Shown here: positions 46,194 through 58,340 of the stretch, in pieces | Position numbering within the stretch: the first letter of the stretch is position 1 | Layout of the letters: each line of letters opens with the position of its first letter | Source: Orbilia blumenaviensis | Taxonomy: Eukaryota > Ascomycota > Orbiliomycetes > Orbiliales > Orbiliaceae | Assembly (NCBI GenBank): GCA_036872755.1 | Contig: JAVHNS010000002.1 | Coordinates: 1,674,001-1,738,000 of the forward strand | Direction of reading: 5' to 3' | DNA: 64,000 bases | Position numbers and translations under genes: made by a program | Notes under the pieces: model-generated | What the model was told of the DNA's origin: nothing | Database searches by the model: none | What the model saw: only the letters and a program-made list of their open reading frames with translations

Positions 46194-48593
46194 CAGAGAC
46201 CCGCCGGATCATGGGGCCGAAGGGGTTAAAGTAGTAATGAGGCATGTTATGCTTGACGTCAGTATTGCAGTAGCTTAAAAACAAATCGAATTGTAAGATC
46301 ATTGGGTCTTAGTTTTTCTAGCGGCACATATTATACAGTAGCTTGCGCCCTTGGCTTTTTTTTATCGATATGGTGTGTTGCAATGTTGACGGCGACTTGA
46401 ATGTTGCTTGTTTAGACCAAACTTCTCGGGTCTTCGATCTGTGCCACCTGCACGGAACTAGTGCGCTGCAACCTGAACATGTGCATTGCATGTGGCATGA
46501 TTAGATCAATGATTGAATTTCTAGTGTCGTATGCCAGGTGAAAGCATCGGTTAGACAAGCACTCATTTCTAAATACCCATAACAATTAATATTCACGGAG
46601 AGTGAAAAGCCGGGACCACCTGCCAAATTGCTCTTTGGTTACCCGAATCTCATATCCGAGATATCCACATGCACCAAGACAGCTTGACAACAGGGAAAAA
46701 CAGAACAAATTTCCCCCATGACTAAACTTGGCATGAAGAGTTAAGCCTTTGGTTTTCTATGGGGCTCAGCGATGCCAAGCTGTTAGAGCTGGGGATACGA
46801 CCAATAGGAAGATGAGTTTCTGCTTCAATCCTGGTGTTGTTACGCGAAACGCCTCAGGGAATTTCTGCTGAGGGGTCTGGGCTTTTTTTTGACAGGACCG
46901 GTATGAGACGAGAATTGTTTCTGGATGCCATGATTCATGCGAGAGAAGACGGAAACAGACGGAGAGAAAAAATCATGGTGATTGTTTCTTTGGATAAGAA
47001 ACGTTTAAACATTTCGTGATTGCTTTTCTTTGTAGATCGCACTAGCCTTCTGCCACGAGATCCTTATCAACGAAGTCTGGAATTTGCATATCGAAGTATT
47101 CTTGATGACCTTGGCGTGGATTTGGGTTTCTAGCCGCCTGAATGGCTAGGACTTTGATGGCCTCTGTGCTCAGAATAGTAGCATTGTGTCACTGGCGCCG
47201 GAACAGGCTGTAGCTGCGCTTGAAGCTGTCTCTTCTCTTATTCGAAGCCGATTACGACCCTCGCGACGGGAATATTAATACCGTCACAAGTTTCCACAGT
47301 TTTTTTTCCCATCGTATGATTTCTACACCACCTTTCGAATCTTTTGCGCCGCAATCTTGGTGAGCAGAGAAACATTGGAAACAGCATTGGAAGGGGAGGA
47401 GAAACCTCAAACAATTAGCCCCGCAGCTGGACGGCCCTGAGCCACATCCTCGGGGCATACCTTGTTAGCGAATCCACTCGGGAGGTGTTTTCCGAGCTAG
47501 GGCAGCCGTTCACCTTAAACATTGTCCAGACAGTGCTCCGACCAGCTTAAAACATTCTAAACCGCAGACATAGTGTCCTCAACGATCGGATCCGGCAATA
47601 TCGTACGATTGTGCTGCTACCTTGGATCTAGCAAAGACAGGCGACGCAAACTGCTTCAAACTCCCTGGATATTTCGCTTGGCTTGGTAGCGTATTCGTAC
47701 GCCTTTCCCTCCACAAAGGGAGGGCTAATAACTTCCTTAGCACTTACGTTAGCTATAGGGTACTAACGTAATAATACATTCTTGGGAAACAAGGCCTGCT
47801 TCAGCCAGAGTCTCTCAATTCGGTCGTCTAATCTTTCCTGGGGAAAGCCCCGAACTGATGATACCCTGCGCCCATCTCTGAAAGTGAATTATGGCACAGG
47901 GACACCGCCAAGCAGCTCCTGGTCGCAGAGGAACGAACAAACCTGCCTGAATATATCAAGAATGCTATTCCCTCTCAGACTGCGAAGAACCTCTTCCCCT
48001 TCCCTTCTTTCTCGTCATCTCTTCTTGATTCCTGGTTTTTTGGATCAATAGTTGGGCTAGTTACCAACTTTTTTTTCTTTTCTATTCTTTTCTACAATTT
48101 TTGTTACATTCTTTCTCTTTCCAGTCAACGCTGCGCGTTCGCCTTCCCTTCATTCGCTTCTGTTGGTTATACGCCGGGCTTATAGTTTCTGTTTTCGACT
48201 ACGACTTATCATCACCATTTTTTTAATATATTCGACCACCTTGCTGAGCAAGTAGACTCGAACAATTTTCCACTAATAATTTTTCGGCTGGCCTTGTCTA
48301 TTCCTTCTTTGTGTTACCCGACTTACGATCACGCTTTGGGCTGGCATATGCATAATTGACCCGATCACTCGGCCCAAGATACCTCGATCATTACCCAAAA
48401 AAATATATCACACCGACACCATTATTAAGAGCGGGGGTAGTTCGATATATATACTCGAAGGGTGGGATTTTTTTTTCCTTTGAGGACCCAGTTTGACGAC
48501 ACACGAAGGAAAAAAGAGGAGGCAACCTTTTTTTCCTTTGCATCGTCGACCGACACTCGTTAAGGGAATAATACATCACGAAACACCGCCAAG
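46194..48593. other. intergenic, 2.4 kb, ending in a pyrimidine-rich leader
   Basis: The 3' region of pyruvate decarboxylase, then no supportable gene. From about 48050 to 48593 the sequence becomes T/C-rich (TTTTTTTTCTTTTCTATTC) and A/G-rich close to the tetraspanin start, consistent with a long 5' UTR and promoter. Frames at 46834-47019 and 47252-47458 have no domain signature. Confidence 0.45.
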
Positions 48594-49435
48594 ATGAACA
48601 AGCTACTCGGGTTTTTCATATTTTTCGACCTGCTCCACCTAGGCAGTGCAATACTGCTCATCATCGCTGGCCATATGTTCATGCAGCATATGGGTACTAT
48701 GGAGCTGAATGTTACTAATTCACCTTATGTTATCTTGCTCTACCATCTTCCTTGCACCCGTAAGTTTATAGATCCGTCGAGTTTTTTTGTTATATACTTT
48801 TAAAAAAAACGGGTTGGATACTAACAATTCCTCAACTAATAGCAATTTTCGCCAACGGTATTATCAGTGCCATAACGAATCTCCTCTCGCTACCCGCGTT
48901 GGCACTACCACAGTCTGTCTTTTGGTTAAGGCTGCATGGTGGTATGTTGGTAGTTTGCGCAGTCTATTCTCTGATTTTGGGTATTCTCGTCTGGATCGAC
49001 ACTCTCACCGAGAGACAACAGATGTACGAAGCCTGGACTGAGGTTGGACCGGCCGTCCAGACCTTATTGCAGCAAAAGGTTAGCAGAACTCCCTTTAATG
49101 CATAAATGTTTCACTCTCGACCAGGAACCGCATTAACTAACATAAAACAAAATTATATATAGTTCCAATGCTGCGGTTACATTAATCCAATGGAACCACT
49201 CTTCGTCACCGACAGCGTCTGCCCTAATGCCTTGAAAGCCTCGGAGACAAGGCCATGTGTTGGTCCGTTCACCGCCTTCGAGGACGAATTCTTCAACACC
49301 GTTTTCACTACTCTCTTCGGTATTGTCGGTCTCAACTTTGTGATGTTGTGCTGCACTGCTATGGTTATCAACCAAAGGAAGGAACAGAGGCGATATAGAA
49401 GGATCGATGAGAAGCGAGGATTGGGTTCTATTTAA
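48594..49435 (+). CDS. tetraspanin, PLS1-type
   Basis: Integral membrane protein of 224 aa, three exons: 48594-48759, 48843-49078, 49163-49435. Four hydrophobic helices: LLGFFIFFDLLHLGSAILLI (TM1), AIFANGIISAITNLLSLPAL (TM2), LHGGMLVVCAVYSLILGILV (TM3) and TTLFGIVGLNFVMLCCTAMV (TM4). The large loop between TM3 and TM4 starts with the CCG motif (FQCCGY) and has further cysteines (SVCPNAL, RPCVGPF), defining tetraspanins. Length equals that of PLS1, the fungal tetraspanin needed for appressorium penetration and septin/exocyst-dependent polarity. The assignment to PLS1 rather than another fungal tetraspanin is an inference from size and motif. The tail is charged (NQRKEQRRYRRIDEKRG). Confidence 0.82.
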
Positions 49436-50522
49436 AAAGCAGCTTAAGAAGTCATGCATTTTATTTTTCAAGACCTTTTACCATGCACGATGGAAAAGAG
49501 AAGCTTCTTAGGTAAACTGGCTTAAGTTTATTGTACAGGCAGACGGATAGAGAGAAAAGAACTGTTTCAGAGTCTGGGGATGGAAAATGTATCGATACAC
49601 TTGGGATCTCTTTGCCATCTTTTGGAGTCTTTTTTTCTTCTTATTTATATTAAGGTGCATATATTAGGACCTGGCTTTCTCAGCTTCCGACTTTTTCTTG
49701 GAGATATATCTCATCTTCCCAAGCACCAGCCACTTTTCTTATCTTCCTTTTTTCCCTTACTGGATCGATAGTGCTTATGTATATCATCGACAGTGAACGG
49801 AAAGGCTCGGCTGCTTGAGTAGATATATCAGAATGTCGTTGGGGTTGTATTTTCCTTATTTTCCTTTTTTCTTTCCTTTCGGGGTTTCCGTTTGTTATTT
49901 TCTTGTCTATTCTTTTTCTTCTGACCATTTTTTCTTACTCTTTTTCTTCGCTTCTTATATATATATATACATCATGATACCCTTGAATCTTGAAACGCCC
50001 AGATGACAGTCCCTTATTATGGAGGGCCACCTGGGTCATTTCTCTGAGCAGACCAATGTATATTTTTGTTTACTTCTTGAACTACATGATACTCCTCACA
50101 TAGGTATACTCTCTTTGACGTAATGATGTTTTGACAAAATATAATTTTCTACTCCCTGTGATCAAGGTAGGCTGGTAAGTTTTCGCATATGACTTGCATC
50201 GACAAATTTAAGCGTGATCCTCGCCTTGATGGTAGCTAATCGGGCCTGGTTTCAGGTAATCCAAATGGTTTACTTGTGTAGTCTTTTTTTTTTTTTTGTG
50301 CCTAGGGGTCGGGATAAGCTTTATCCAAGCCATAAGCTGGCTTGAACGCAACTAGGGCCGAAGGTACAACTCTCTCGAAACGTATGTCTATAAGATCTTA
50401 AGGTGGCTGGATACGCTGGATGCGCTACTAATGATGCTATTGTTCCTATTTCTATTGTTCCCGTTGCTATCGCTATTTGCTCTAATAGTCTGGCTATGTT
50501 CTGATGTACGGCGCAATCGTAG

Positions 50523-51403
50523 TTACATAATGGATGATGAACCCGAGGAAGAAGAGCTTGGAGAGGGAATGACCCGACAACCCGGGATTTGCTTGGAGGG
50601 GTCATCCCTATTTGGTAGTCCCTCAGCATCAGATAGCCCTTCCGAATCTGAAGGGGTATTAAAGTTCCTCTTAAGAGTGTAGATCCCTTCACGGACTGTA
50701 AATCGCAGGTTTTGTACGATTTCGCGTTGAATGGCTGTAAGTTTCCCTTGCACTGGAAGAGGGATGTTTGTCTTATCGACGAGAAGGTCTGCATAGGGTA
50801 GGGTGTCAGGCATATAATGGAGATCAGTTCAGGTATAGATAACGCGGACAACCTTTTGGCTTAACAGGTTGGGGCTCGTAAACTTCTTCCCCGTTTTTGC
50901 TATGATCCCAGACCTCAACCCATTTCAGCGGCTTCTCTTCAAATCTAGGGCATTCTGACCGGTTTACTTCTTCCTTAATATGATGGATTGTCTCCAGGCT
51001 TGACCAGTGGAGTAATTCCCCTCTGCTAACTGTCCTTGAAGTAGTGGCGTCTGAAGACATTTCGGGATGTTGAAATGTTGGGACAGGCTATTCCGGAAAT
51101 GGATGGTTGATTGATTAAACTATTCTTATAAGCTATATATGCTCGGAAGGTATTTTCTATTGCTCTTTGTTCGGTATGGGATGCGTCTTCTGGAACCGGT
51201 TGAATGACCAAAACGGGTTCGTTATCTTGGCCTGTGACTACTTCATATAGTCCCTTTTCGTCCAAATATAATTCCATTCCTCTTTTCCATGACAGCCAAT
51301 TCTTTGACGTCAAAATCCTGTTAGAGAATCTTGCCGATGTTTTGGCATCATCGGGGCTGATGTCCAACATCTTGTACAAGGAGACGAGGTTATCTTTGTA
51401 CAA
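50523..51403 (-). pseudogene. LTR-retrotransposon gag-like relic
   Basis: Minus-strand frames at 51403-51026, 51060-50824 and 50813-50523 read consecutively. The first has SKNWLSWKRGMELYLDEKGL followed by YEVVTGQ, the N-terminal gag signature of Ty1/copia-like elements (DUF4219/UBN2 type). The second (VWDHSKNGEEVYEPQ) and third (PDTLPYADLLVDKTNIPLPV) are separated by insertion of repeat R1 copy 3. Frames are broken, and no protease, integrase or RT follows. Dead fragment. Confidence 0.55.
50809..50870 (+). repeat. dispersed repeat R1, copy 3, inserted in the gag relic
   Basis: GGCATATAATGGAGATCAG, TTCAGGTATAGATAACGCGG, ACAACCTTTTGGCTTAACAG, GTT: nearly the same as copy 1 some 20 kb away, and preceded by TGTCA as in copy 2. 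It interrupts the gag frame, so it is younger than the gag insertion. Confidence 0.65.
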
Positions 51404-52433
51404 GTGGAGTGAGGTTCGTGCAATAAAGGCGAGGTTTGTAAACTATATATGCTCGGAAGGTTGATGAGTTGATTGAGTTCTTCTAATCTGCTCTGCCAGA
51501 GAGGTAATAACCAACGAGACCAGGTAATAATAATATACAAGGTTTTCTATTATACAAGGTTTTCTGTGTTGTTGCCTGGTAACGCAGTATTCTGATTATA
51601 TTCCCTAATAATTCTATATCTTCATCTATCACCACCTATACTTATTCTAAGTTCTAAGTTCTGTTAATTATTGGATCATCAGATCACCCTGATCTCTGTA
51701 GCCCCAATTCTTGCCAATTACATTCAATTTATTTTTCGACTCAGCACTGTAGAATGTGTATTATGTATGTGTTGAGTATGTGGTATTCTGACTAAGCATT
51801 TACTGGCCGTATTTTTGAGTATGAATGATTGGAGGATGTTGAAGAAGCTTCTTTTGGCCTATTATATATTCCTGGATCCGATAGATTTCCGTTTTTTCGA
51901 GGAAATGTAAGGTGGGATGATGACTCAAGTCGCCAGTTCACGCGTGGTCACGATCTTTCGAGCCTAACAGGTTTTTTTGGCGTGTGCGTGTGCCTCCAAG
52001 CCAAGATTCGACATTGGTAATATTAGCTGCGTTGCACATGCATTGTCTTTAAATCTAGGTGATTGATCCGATTCGATTGGGTGCTAGCTGTTCCGTTTTG
52101 AATCAGACATGATATTCTGCAGCTATGAGTACTACCCGTGGAACCCGAGATGACTGTATTCGAGGGACATCCGCCGTCGTGGCGGCCTGTGGATCCTTGA
52201 CGGGAATAACGTTGGCCAGCTGAGAGAAATCGTAAAATCAACTTATTGTATTAATCAAGAGTCGGCGCCCGGAGGCGCTGACTTCGATGGTCAGACTTCG
52301 CATTCCGCATTTTTTTAAACATCTCGATATCGCTGTGCGTTGGGGTTAAGATTGATGACAACCGTTATTGTTTAACTTCAGAGAGCCCTTATTCCCCGGC
52401 TGACCAAAGTATTAAAATATTTTATCAGAAAAG

Positions 52434-53920
52434 ATGTCGCTATCAACCATGCCCCCGGAACTCCTTCTCTCCATATTCGCCCCTCTCGACTTCGAAGATC
52501 TAGTATGCCTCCTCCCAACATGCAAGCACATCCGTCGAACAGCATTCTACTGCCTACGAAAAATCGTAGACGAAAGAACCGTAGCTTCAATTTCCGAATT
52601 CCAATCTATGGAAACGGAAAAAACCGCAACAGTCCCAATGGAAGACCTGCAGGTTCTCAGAAGCTCCGAATACGATCAGTCGCGCGGGTTGCATATCGTA
52701 TTTACGGTAGTAGATGAAGATAATAAAACGTCTACGGAGACCTCGGTCTACGATATGAATGATTTTCTGGATATTGTGAGTATTGGGATTAAGTCTGGCA
52801 AGATGGATATTTTGAATGGGGTGCTTTATATTAGCGAGCCCGGTAAGTCATCATTCCGATTTGTTTGTTAGTGGATGGTGTTCTAACAGAAGTAATTTAT
52901 GTAGTATCCAGTGATTTGAGATTCTTCAAATTATTTATTGCGCTGAAGCAGTATTCCCGAATCCGTTCTCCAGTCGAGTTCTCAATCACTTCCCTATCAA
53001 GCCGTCTAAGCCCTGCGAATATGGTTCGCCTCTTCGACACTGACAAGTTAACGAAGCTCACCATATTCACCAACAAGCGCGTACGTGGAGGAAGCGACGA
53101 CGAAAGGATCTTTGAAGATATCGAAGATTTCCGAGCATTATTCGAGCGGGTCTGCAACCTAGAAGAACTGGAAATACTATTAAGTTCTCCAGTGGGTCTT
53201 GGGACCAATATCAGTCCACCTGGAATCCACCCACCCGGCTGGAAAGAATTGAAAACAGCTTTTCTGGGGTTAAAGAAACTCCATACCTTTAAGCTAGATG
53301 CCTTTTTATTCTACTCGTGCTATTTCCTCCCAATCCCAGAAAGCGTGAGGACGCTATCTTACGCCCACGTCGCATACTACTCAAGACAATGGTGGACCCA
53401 GTTCGCGGAATACCCGTTCAAGAATGTGGAGAGTCTAGACCTGAGCCTTTGCGGGACCCGCGAGTGCTTCGAGCAGGGTGGCTTGGGAACCCATTTATCA
53501 CCAAATTGGCCGTCTGAAGGAACTAGCGATCATTTACTTAGAGATGTAGAGATCAGAGGGCTTAAGGAATTTACTTGCCAGAAAACACAGATACCGTACC
53601 TTCCGGCCGATCTGGTCATGTGTATCTTGAGCCGGAATTCGGGGCTGAGCAAAGATACAAGGCAGCGTTTTGCTCAAGAGTACAGTATGATTTTGATACA
53701 GCGGTGCAAAGAAGAATTGATACAAGCAATGGCACATAGGATGTATGAGATTGAGGTTAGTAATAAGATGGAACAGAGGTATTTGGAAAATGGACCTCAG
53801 GCGGACGATTTGGAGAAATGCGCCTTGGACTATTTATCAAAATTCTCGGGGTTCCTTACAAGGCCCGTTGGGGAGACGGCCGCAACGAAGGCTACAGAAA
53901 GGGAAGGGAGTGCTTCGTGA
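52434..53920 (+). CDS. F-box protein
   Basis: 474-aa protein in two exons, 52434-52842 and 52905-53920. N-terminal F-box: TMPPELLLSIFAPLDFEDLV, CLLPTCKHIRRTAFYCL. The remainder has diffuse leucine-rich segments (LTKLTIFTNKRVRG, RVCNLEELEILLSSPVGLG, LGLKKLHTFKLDAFLFYSC) as in fungal F-box proteins that recruit substrates to SCF ligases. Residues 40-135 form a charged region not typical of LRRs. Intron 1 (GTAAGT...GTAG) is 62 bp, splitting a Val codon. The divergent-looking neighbour at 54188-55437 is a related F-box-type gene on the other strand; stop codons face each other. Confidence 0.82.
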
Positions 53921-54187
53921 CTGTACATATGTGTATCCTTGGAGCATAATCTACATTTTGATTGTGAACCATGGCGAGTGAGGTATTATATAAATTAGCA
54001 TCGATTGGGATCCCATATATGTTAGCGATAAACGCCGAAATAACTACATCTTAGTCTCGGCTCCAGACTACATATATACAATGCAGCTTGAGCCTAGATA
54101 CTAAAGAGTGTGCGTGCGTGCAAGCAACCATGGGGCAAGATGGTAATGCGGCCATCAATTGCAAGCAGGCACCCGGACTAGCGAAAA

Positions 54188-55437
54188 TTATTCGGGTTCA
54201 GGAGGCCAACGTCGCCCCCAATGATTAGAGCAACCAATTGAATTTTGCTCCCCAAAGTTAACCCTGGGCTCTCCTTCCTCGTCCCAGGTTACAGAATATG
54301 TCACATCCTCGAACCAAATCTCTCTGAGCTTAGGAAGAAGGCGTAGACAATTGGGGATAAGTTTAACGATCCGCCACCAACTACCGTTATATAATGGATG
54401 ATGGTTTTCTGCTACAAAACACAGGATTTCGATGTTGCAAAAGTCGTTTGGCGTTGTTTCTAGGTTCAGGCCATTTGGGGATTCCCACTAGTAGGGGCAT
54501 TAGGAGAGGTTTCTTGCCTTTTAAAACGTTCACAAAACGAGCTGTTAACTCACCTCATCGCATAAGCTTACCCAGCTATCGAACATAATCGATAACTCTT
54601 TTACCTTTGTAAAATCCGCACAAATATCGTTGGTTGGCAGGTAGTTTTCCGTATTATGGAATACCAGCCTCTTGAGGTTGCTGAGTTTCCATAGTCGTGG
54701 GCTCTTGGATATTTGGGCATTTCTACCGCAAAAAAGGTTAAGACGAACCTCGGAAACCAGAGACTCGGATCCATCCCCTAGAATCCAGAGCAGATTTCTA
54801 AAAAAAGGGTCAACGATACTGACGTCGACATTGGTAGGGGGTGAATATTTTGCGTGAGTAATAGTAAGAAAAACTTTAACGTCCTTGAGGTTCCTTAGAT
54901 GCCTGGAAGAGATTTCTATATCCCTGAGATCGTTGGGAAAGCTTGTGGCTGGGTTCAAGAATTTATCGGTTATACGGTTGATTAACAGAGTTTCAAGCTT
55001 CGGCATGGAGGTGGCTACAGAATCAATGATTTTCCAAAACCCGCTCCATTCTACCCAACCACAGTCATCGCGTTCACTATATGTGAATGATCTGATGTTC
55101 CTAAAGGGTTCTATGGCTTTCAAAATATCCGGCAGTTCATCAAGATTGAAATCTCTGATTTCGAAGGGAGTCAGCACGAAATCCAAAACCAGATCCCTGG
55201 TAGGTCTCCCGATTGATATTAGCGACATCCCTACCTAAATGTTCAATGTGGTGGCTAGAAGTTCATGGATTTACCTGATATGCTGCGGGTATCTAGCACT
55301 TTTTGTAAGTCCGCACTGGTAGCTATACGACACGGTTTGATAATGCGAAATGATCAATTTCCTGTAGAGCCAGGGCTGCTGTACAGATTTTCGAAGATAA
55401 GGGAGAGGATTTCGACGGGGAGATCATTGGCCGACAT
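54188..55437 (-). pseudogene. F-box-type gene with one in-frame TGA
   Basis: Three exons, 55437-55275, 55230-54554, 54487-54188, would encode 379 aa. Exon 1 opens with an F-box (MSANDLPVEILSLIFENLYS), but codon 28 is TGA (55356-55354) before SFRIIKPCRIATSADLQKVL. Exon 2 (MSLISIGRPTRDLVLDFVLT) and exon 3 (NIEILCFVAENHHPLYN, LPKLREIWFEDVTYSVTWDE) are fully open with good splice signals and phase, and have LRR-like strands (LRNLKDVKVFL, LSNLKRLVFHN). A single nonsense change therefore separates it from an intact gene, suggesting very recent inactivation, a segregating null allele or a sequence error. Translation could also restart at the exon 2 Met, giving a protein without F-box. Confidence 0.65.
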
Positions 55438-56390
55438 TTCCCCAACGCGTTAACGGCCAGTACAAACAACTTTAAGAGGATTCAAAGGGATGTAGCAATA
55501 GGTATATAGGTGCCTAGGTAGGTAGTCTCGTACTCAGCCTGCTATCGCGATGGATGTGTTAACATGTTTGGAGTCATTTGGCCTTGGCTCCAATGTAATG
55601 CGATGTACGCATAATATTTAATGCATGCAAACGTCACCAGATTGTTGGATTCTGGCTGACAACACCGGGCCGGGTTAACTTTTATACTGGCATTACTAGC
55701 TCTAAAACTAGTCTCGTAGCAAGACTTCTCTATTATCATTGTCTGTCCCTGGCTATACTGCGAATACAATCAACAATATCAATCACAATGGAGGGTATCC
55801 ATGCGAGCTGGGCTGGAGATAGAGAAGAAGAGCTCAACTTTATACCAGTGTAGAGGTTCGATTTGTTGGAAATATTGCGTTGGACAGGCCTGAAAGGTAT
55901 ACGTACTGCAGTCTTGGGATTAGCTTAGCTTAAGAGAGAGAACCTGGCTCAATTAACTTAGGCTGCTCGCGGACTGCTTTACAAATGCAATTGCTTTGAA
56001 ATCAGATTCGTCGAGATTGGCCGAACATTTAAACTAGGTAATCCTTGATAAATTGATGTCGATACGCCATCCGATGTTTTCGACTTCAAAAACTCTCTTT
56101 TTACACCTACCTATATATCACGAGGTGAAACCATCGATATCGATATCAAGTAAATCCATATCTGGCAAAATACCGTTGATATAACCCCGCCAAACACCAG
56201 AGATATCGAGATCCGGTCTGCCCCGCCATTGCGCAATTGCACAACCCCCACCAGTCTAAACCCGATCATTGAAATACATGATATAGACACCTAACTATAC
56301 CTTTTTAATATACGATATATGATACCCCGAAAACCTTCAAAAATAATAGATATCGATTGAAAAAAAAAAAAAATTAAAAATTTTTAAACG
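55438..56390. other. intergenic between F-box relic and glutathione synthetase
   Basis: About 950 bp, AT-rich. CCTAGGTAGGTAG-type words lie at 55500-55520. The last 60 bp is A-rich (A-run at 56360-56372) ahead of the glutathione synthetase start. The minus frame at 55542-55769 has no domain. Confidence 0.4.
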
Positions 56391-57983
56391 ATGTCACGAT
56401 ACCATTCGTACCCGCCAAACCTGACCGCAGAGCAACTATCCTACCTCATCGCCTCCTTCACCGACTACGCCCTATCCCACGGCCTGATCGTCCGCCCCGC
56501 CCCCACCTTCATCCCCACCAACCCATCCAACTCCCTCGCCACACCCGCCCCGGTAACCCTCTGGCCCTCCCCTTTCCCACGAACCCACTTCGAGGAAGCC
56601 CGCTCCCTCCAACCCTTTTGCAACCTCCTCTACGCCCGCGTCGCATCCGACCAATCATGGCTCGGCGCCCTCAGCACCTCCCTCTCCCTCGTCGACGACT
56701 TCATCTCAAAACTATGGGCGATCCACACCCGTTTAAAATCCGAAAATGGATATCATCATAAATACTCCCTTGGGCTGTTTCGATCGGATTATATGGTTCA
56801 TACCTCGGATTTAGAGTTCGCACCATTAGGGATTCGACAGGTGGAGTTTAATACCATCGCCAGTTCATTCGGTGCGCTGGCATCGAAGGTGTCCGAGCTG
56901 CATAGGTACCTATGGAGAAGTGGGGCGTATCCGCCTACAGCGGAGTATATTAACGATTTATCACTACCCCGTAATGAAGCGTTAGAAAAATTGGCGGAAG
57001 GGCTGGCAAAAGCCCATGAGGTATACATTCAAGACGTCGCTCCGGATGCGAAATATACACTCGAATCCGCCGCATCCGTCGGTCCGAACTCGTCGTATGG
57101 GATAATGTTTGTGATCCAGGATGGAGAAAGGAATGCGTTCGATCAGAGATGGTTAGAGTACCATCTTACCCAGAAATATGGGATAAGAGTGTTTAGGGTC
57201 ACTTTCGACGAGATTAGGAAGTATACACACCACGTACGGCCTAATTTTGAATTACTGTTTGTGCCGCCTCACGCATTCGACGGGAAGAAGCAGCAGGTAT
57301 ACGAGATCTCGGTGGTATATTTCAGAGCTGGGTACGGACCGGGTGACTACCCAGGACAAGAAGAGTGGAATACAAGATACTTCCTGGAGGAATCGAGAGC
57401 CATCAAGTGTCCGACTATTTTAACCCAGTTGGCAGGATCGAAAAAGGTACAGCAGGTACTCGCTGATAAACAGAATTTGGAAAAGTTCATCGGTAACGAG
57501 AGGGGCGAAGAAGGGGTTGCGGAGAGGATCTTTGAGACTTTTGCGGCGATATATCCGATGGATGAGTCCGAGGCTGGGTTGAAAGCGCGAAAACTAGCGT
57601 TTGAAGAACCGCATAGGTTCGTGCTGAAGCCACAGAGGGAGGGTGGAGGAAATAATATCTACAAAGATAAGATTCCTGATTTTCTAAGAGGGTTAGATGA
57701 GGAGTTATGGCAAGGCTATATCCTGATGGAGTTGATACGACCTCCCGAGGTAGAGAATCTGGTCATGAGGAACGGGGAGATGATGCAGGGTAAAGTGGTA
57801 GGGGAGTTGGGTGTCTACGGTGCAGTTATCTGGAAAGATGCAGAGGATGGAGAGCCTGGTGATATCGATATCGTATACAATGAAGAATCCGGTGTGCTAC
57901 TGAGGACCAAGGGGAGCTCTAGTGAGGAAGGGGGAGTTGCAGCTGGATTTGGATGTGTCGATAGTTGTATCCTGGTAGATTAA
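56391..57983 (+). CDS. GSH2: glutathione synthetase
   Basis: ATP-dependent ligase joining glycine to gamma-glutamylcysteine, the second step of glutathione synthesis; cytosolic dimer. Single exon, 530 aa (yeast Gsh2 about 490). Eukaryotic GS-family landmarks: FRSDYMVH and RQVEFNTIASSFGALASKVS for substrate binding, ERNAFDQRWLEYHL, YGIRVFRVTFDEI, VVYFRAGYGP, the Gly-rich loop LKPQREGGGNNIYKDKIPDF, and ILMELIRPPEVENLV plus GELGVYGAVIWKD near the ATP site. An extra Ser/Glu/Gly stretch (RTKGSSSEEGGVAAGFGCV) carries the C-terminal substrate loop. The first 250 bp are strongly C-rich at third positions, unlike the remainder, probably local codon bias. It converges on CWC25 with 357 bp between stops. 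Confidence 0.95.
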   Translation: MSRYHSYPPNLTAEQLSYLIASFTDYALSHGLIVRPAPTFIPTNPSNSLATPAPVTLWPSPFPRTHFEEARSLQPFCNLLYARVASDQSWLGALSTSLSLVDDFISKLWAIHTRLKSENGYHHKYSLGLFRSDYMVHTSDLEFAPLGIRQVEFNTIASSFGALASKVSELHRYLWRSGAYPPTAEYINDLSLPRNEALEKLAEGLAKAHEVYIQDVAPDAKYTLESAASVGPNSSYGIMFVIQDGERNAFDQRWLEYHLTQKYGIRVFRVTFDEIRKYTHHVRPNFELLFVPPHAFDGKKQQVYEISVVYFRAGYGPGDYPGQEEWNTRYFLEESRAIKCPTILTQLAGSKKVQQVLADKQNLEKFIGNERGEEGVAERIFETFAAIYPMDESEAGLKARKLAFEEPHRFVLKPQREGGGNNIYKDKIPDFLRGLDEELWQGYILMELIRPPEVENLVMRNGEMMQGKVVGELGVYGAVIWKDAEDGEPGDIDIVYNEESGVLLRTKGSSSEEGGVAAGFGCVDSCILVD

Positions 57984-58340
57984 AGACACGGCGACTGATT
58001 ACCTGCGTGTTTTTAGATTCACAGAAGAAACGGAAATGTAAATGCAGCCACCGCGAATAATAGAAACAAATACTTCTGATTGATGAAGTTAAGCTAAGGA
58101 GGAATAATAATATACACGATCGAGCAATTCCTCGAGTGAAAAGCCCCCTTCATCTAGACTGATGAAGGGACAATACTAAAAAAATATCAATCGAACCCCA
58201 TTCTGTTGAAAGTCCCATAACACCACAAACTCCACTTCGATATGCTTTTGAGAATAACAAATACAATACCAGTCTTTCTTTCTTCCTCATTTCATTTGAT
58301 GCATAACAAGTAAATAAATCCTTTCCCAGGTATTCCTCGC
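57984..58340. other. 3' region between convergent GSH2 and CWC25
   Basis: 357 bp of 3' UTR sequence for both genes. A possible hairpin AGTGAAAAGCCCCC...CCTTCATCTAGACTGATGAAGG (about 58134-58168, CCTTCATC/GATGAAGG) is present; no other feature is seen. Confidence 0.35.

Larger units (their letters stand above)
49436..52433. other. intergenic, 3 kb, with a retroelement relic
   Basis: Tetraspanin 3' UTR (T-rich to about 50000), then the gag-like relic (50523-51403) with an inserted repeat, then sequence without features up to the F-box gene. The word CTATATATGCTCGGAAGGT occurs twice (about 51134 and 51443), marking a small duplication in the relic. Confidence 0.45.

Noticed and set aside
55265..55453. 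Plus-strand 62-codon frame at the F-box relic
   Set aside because: Shadow of the minus-strand F-box exon; no domain on the plus strand.
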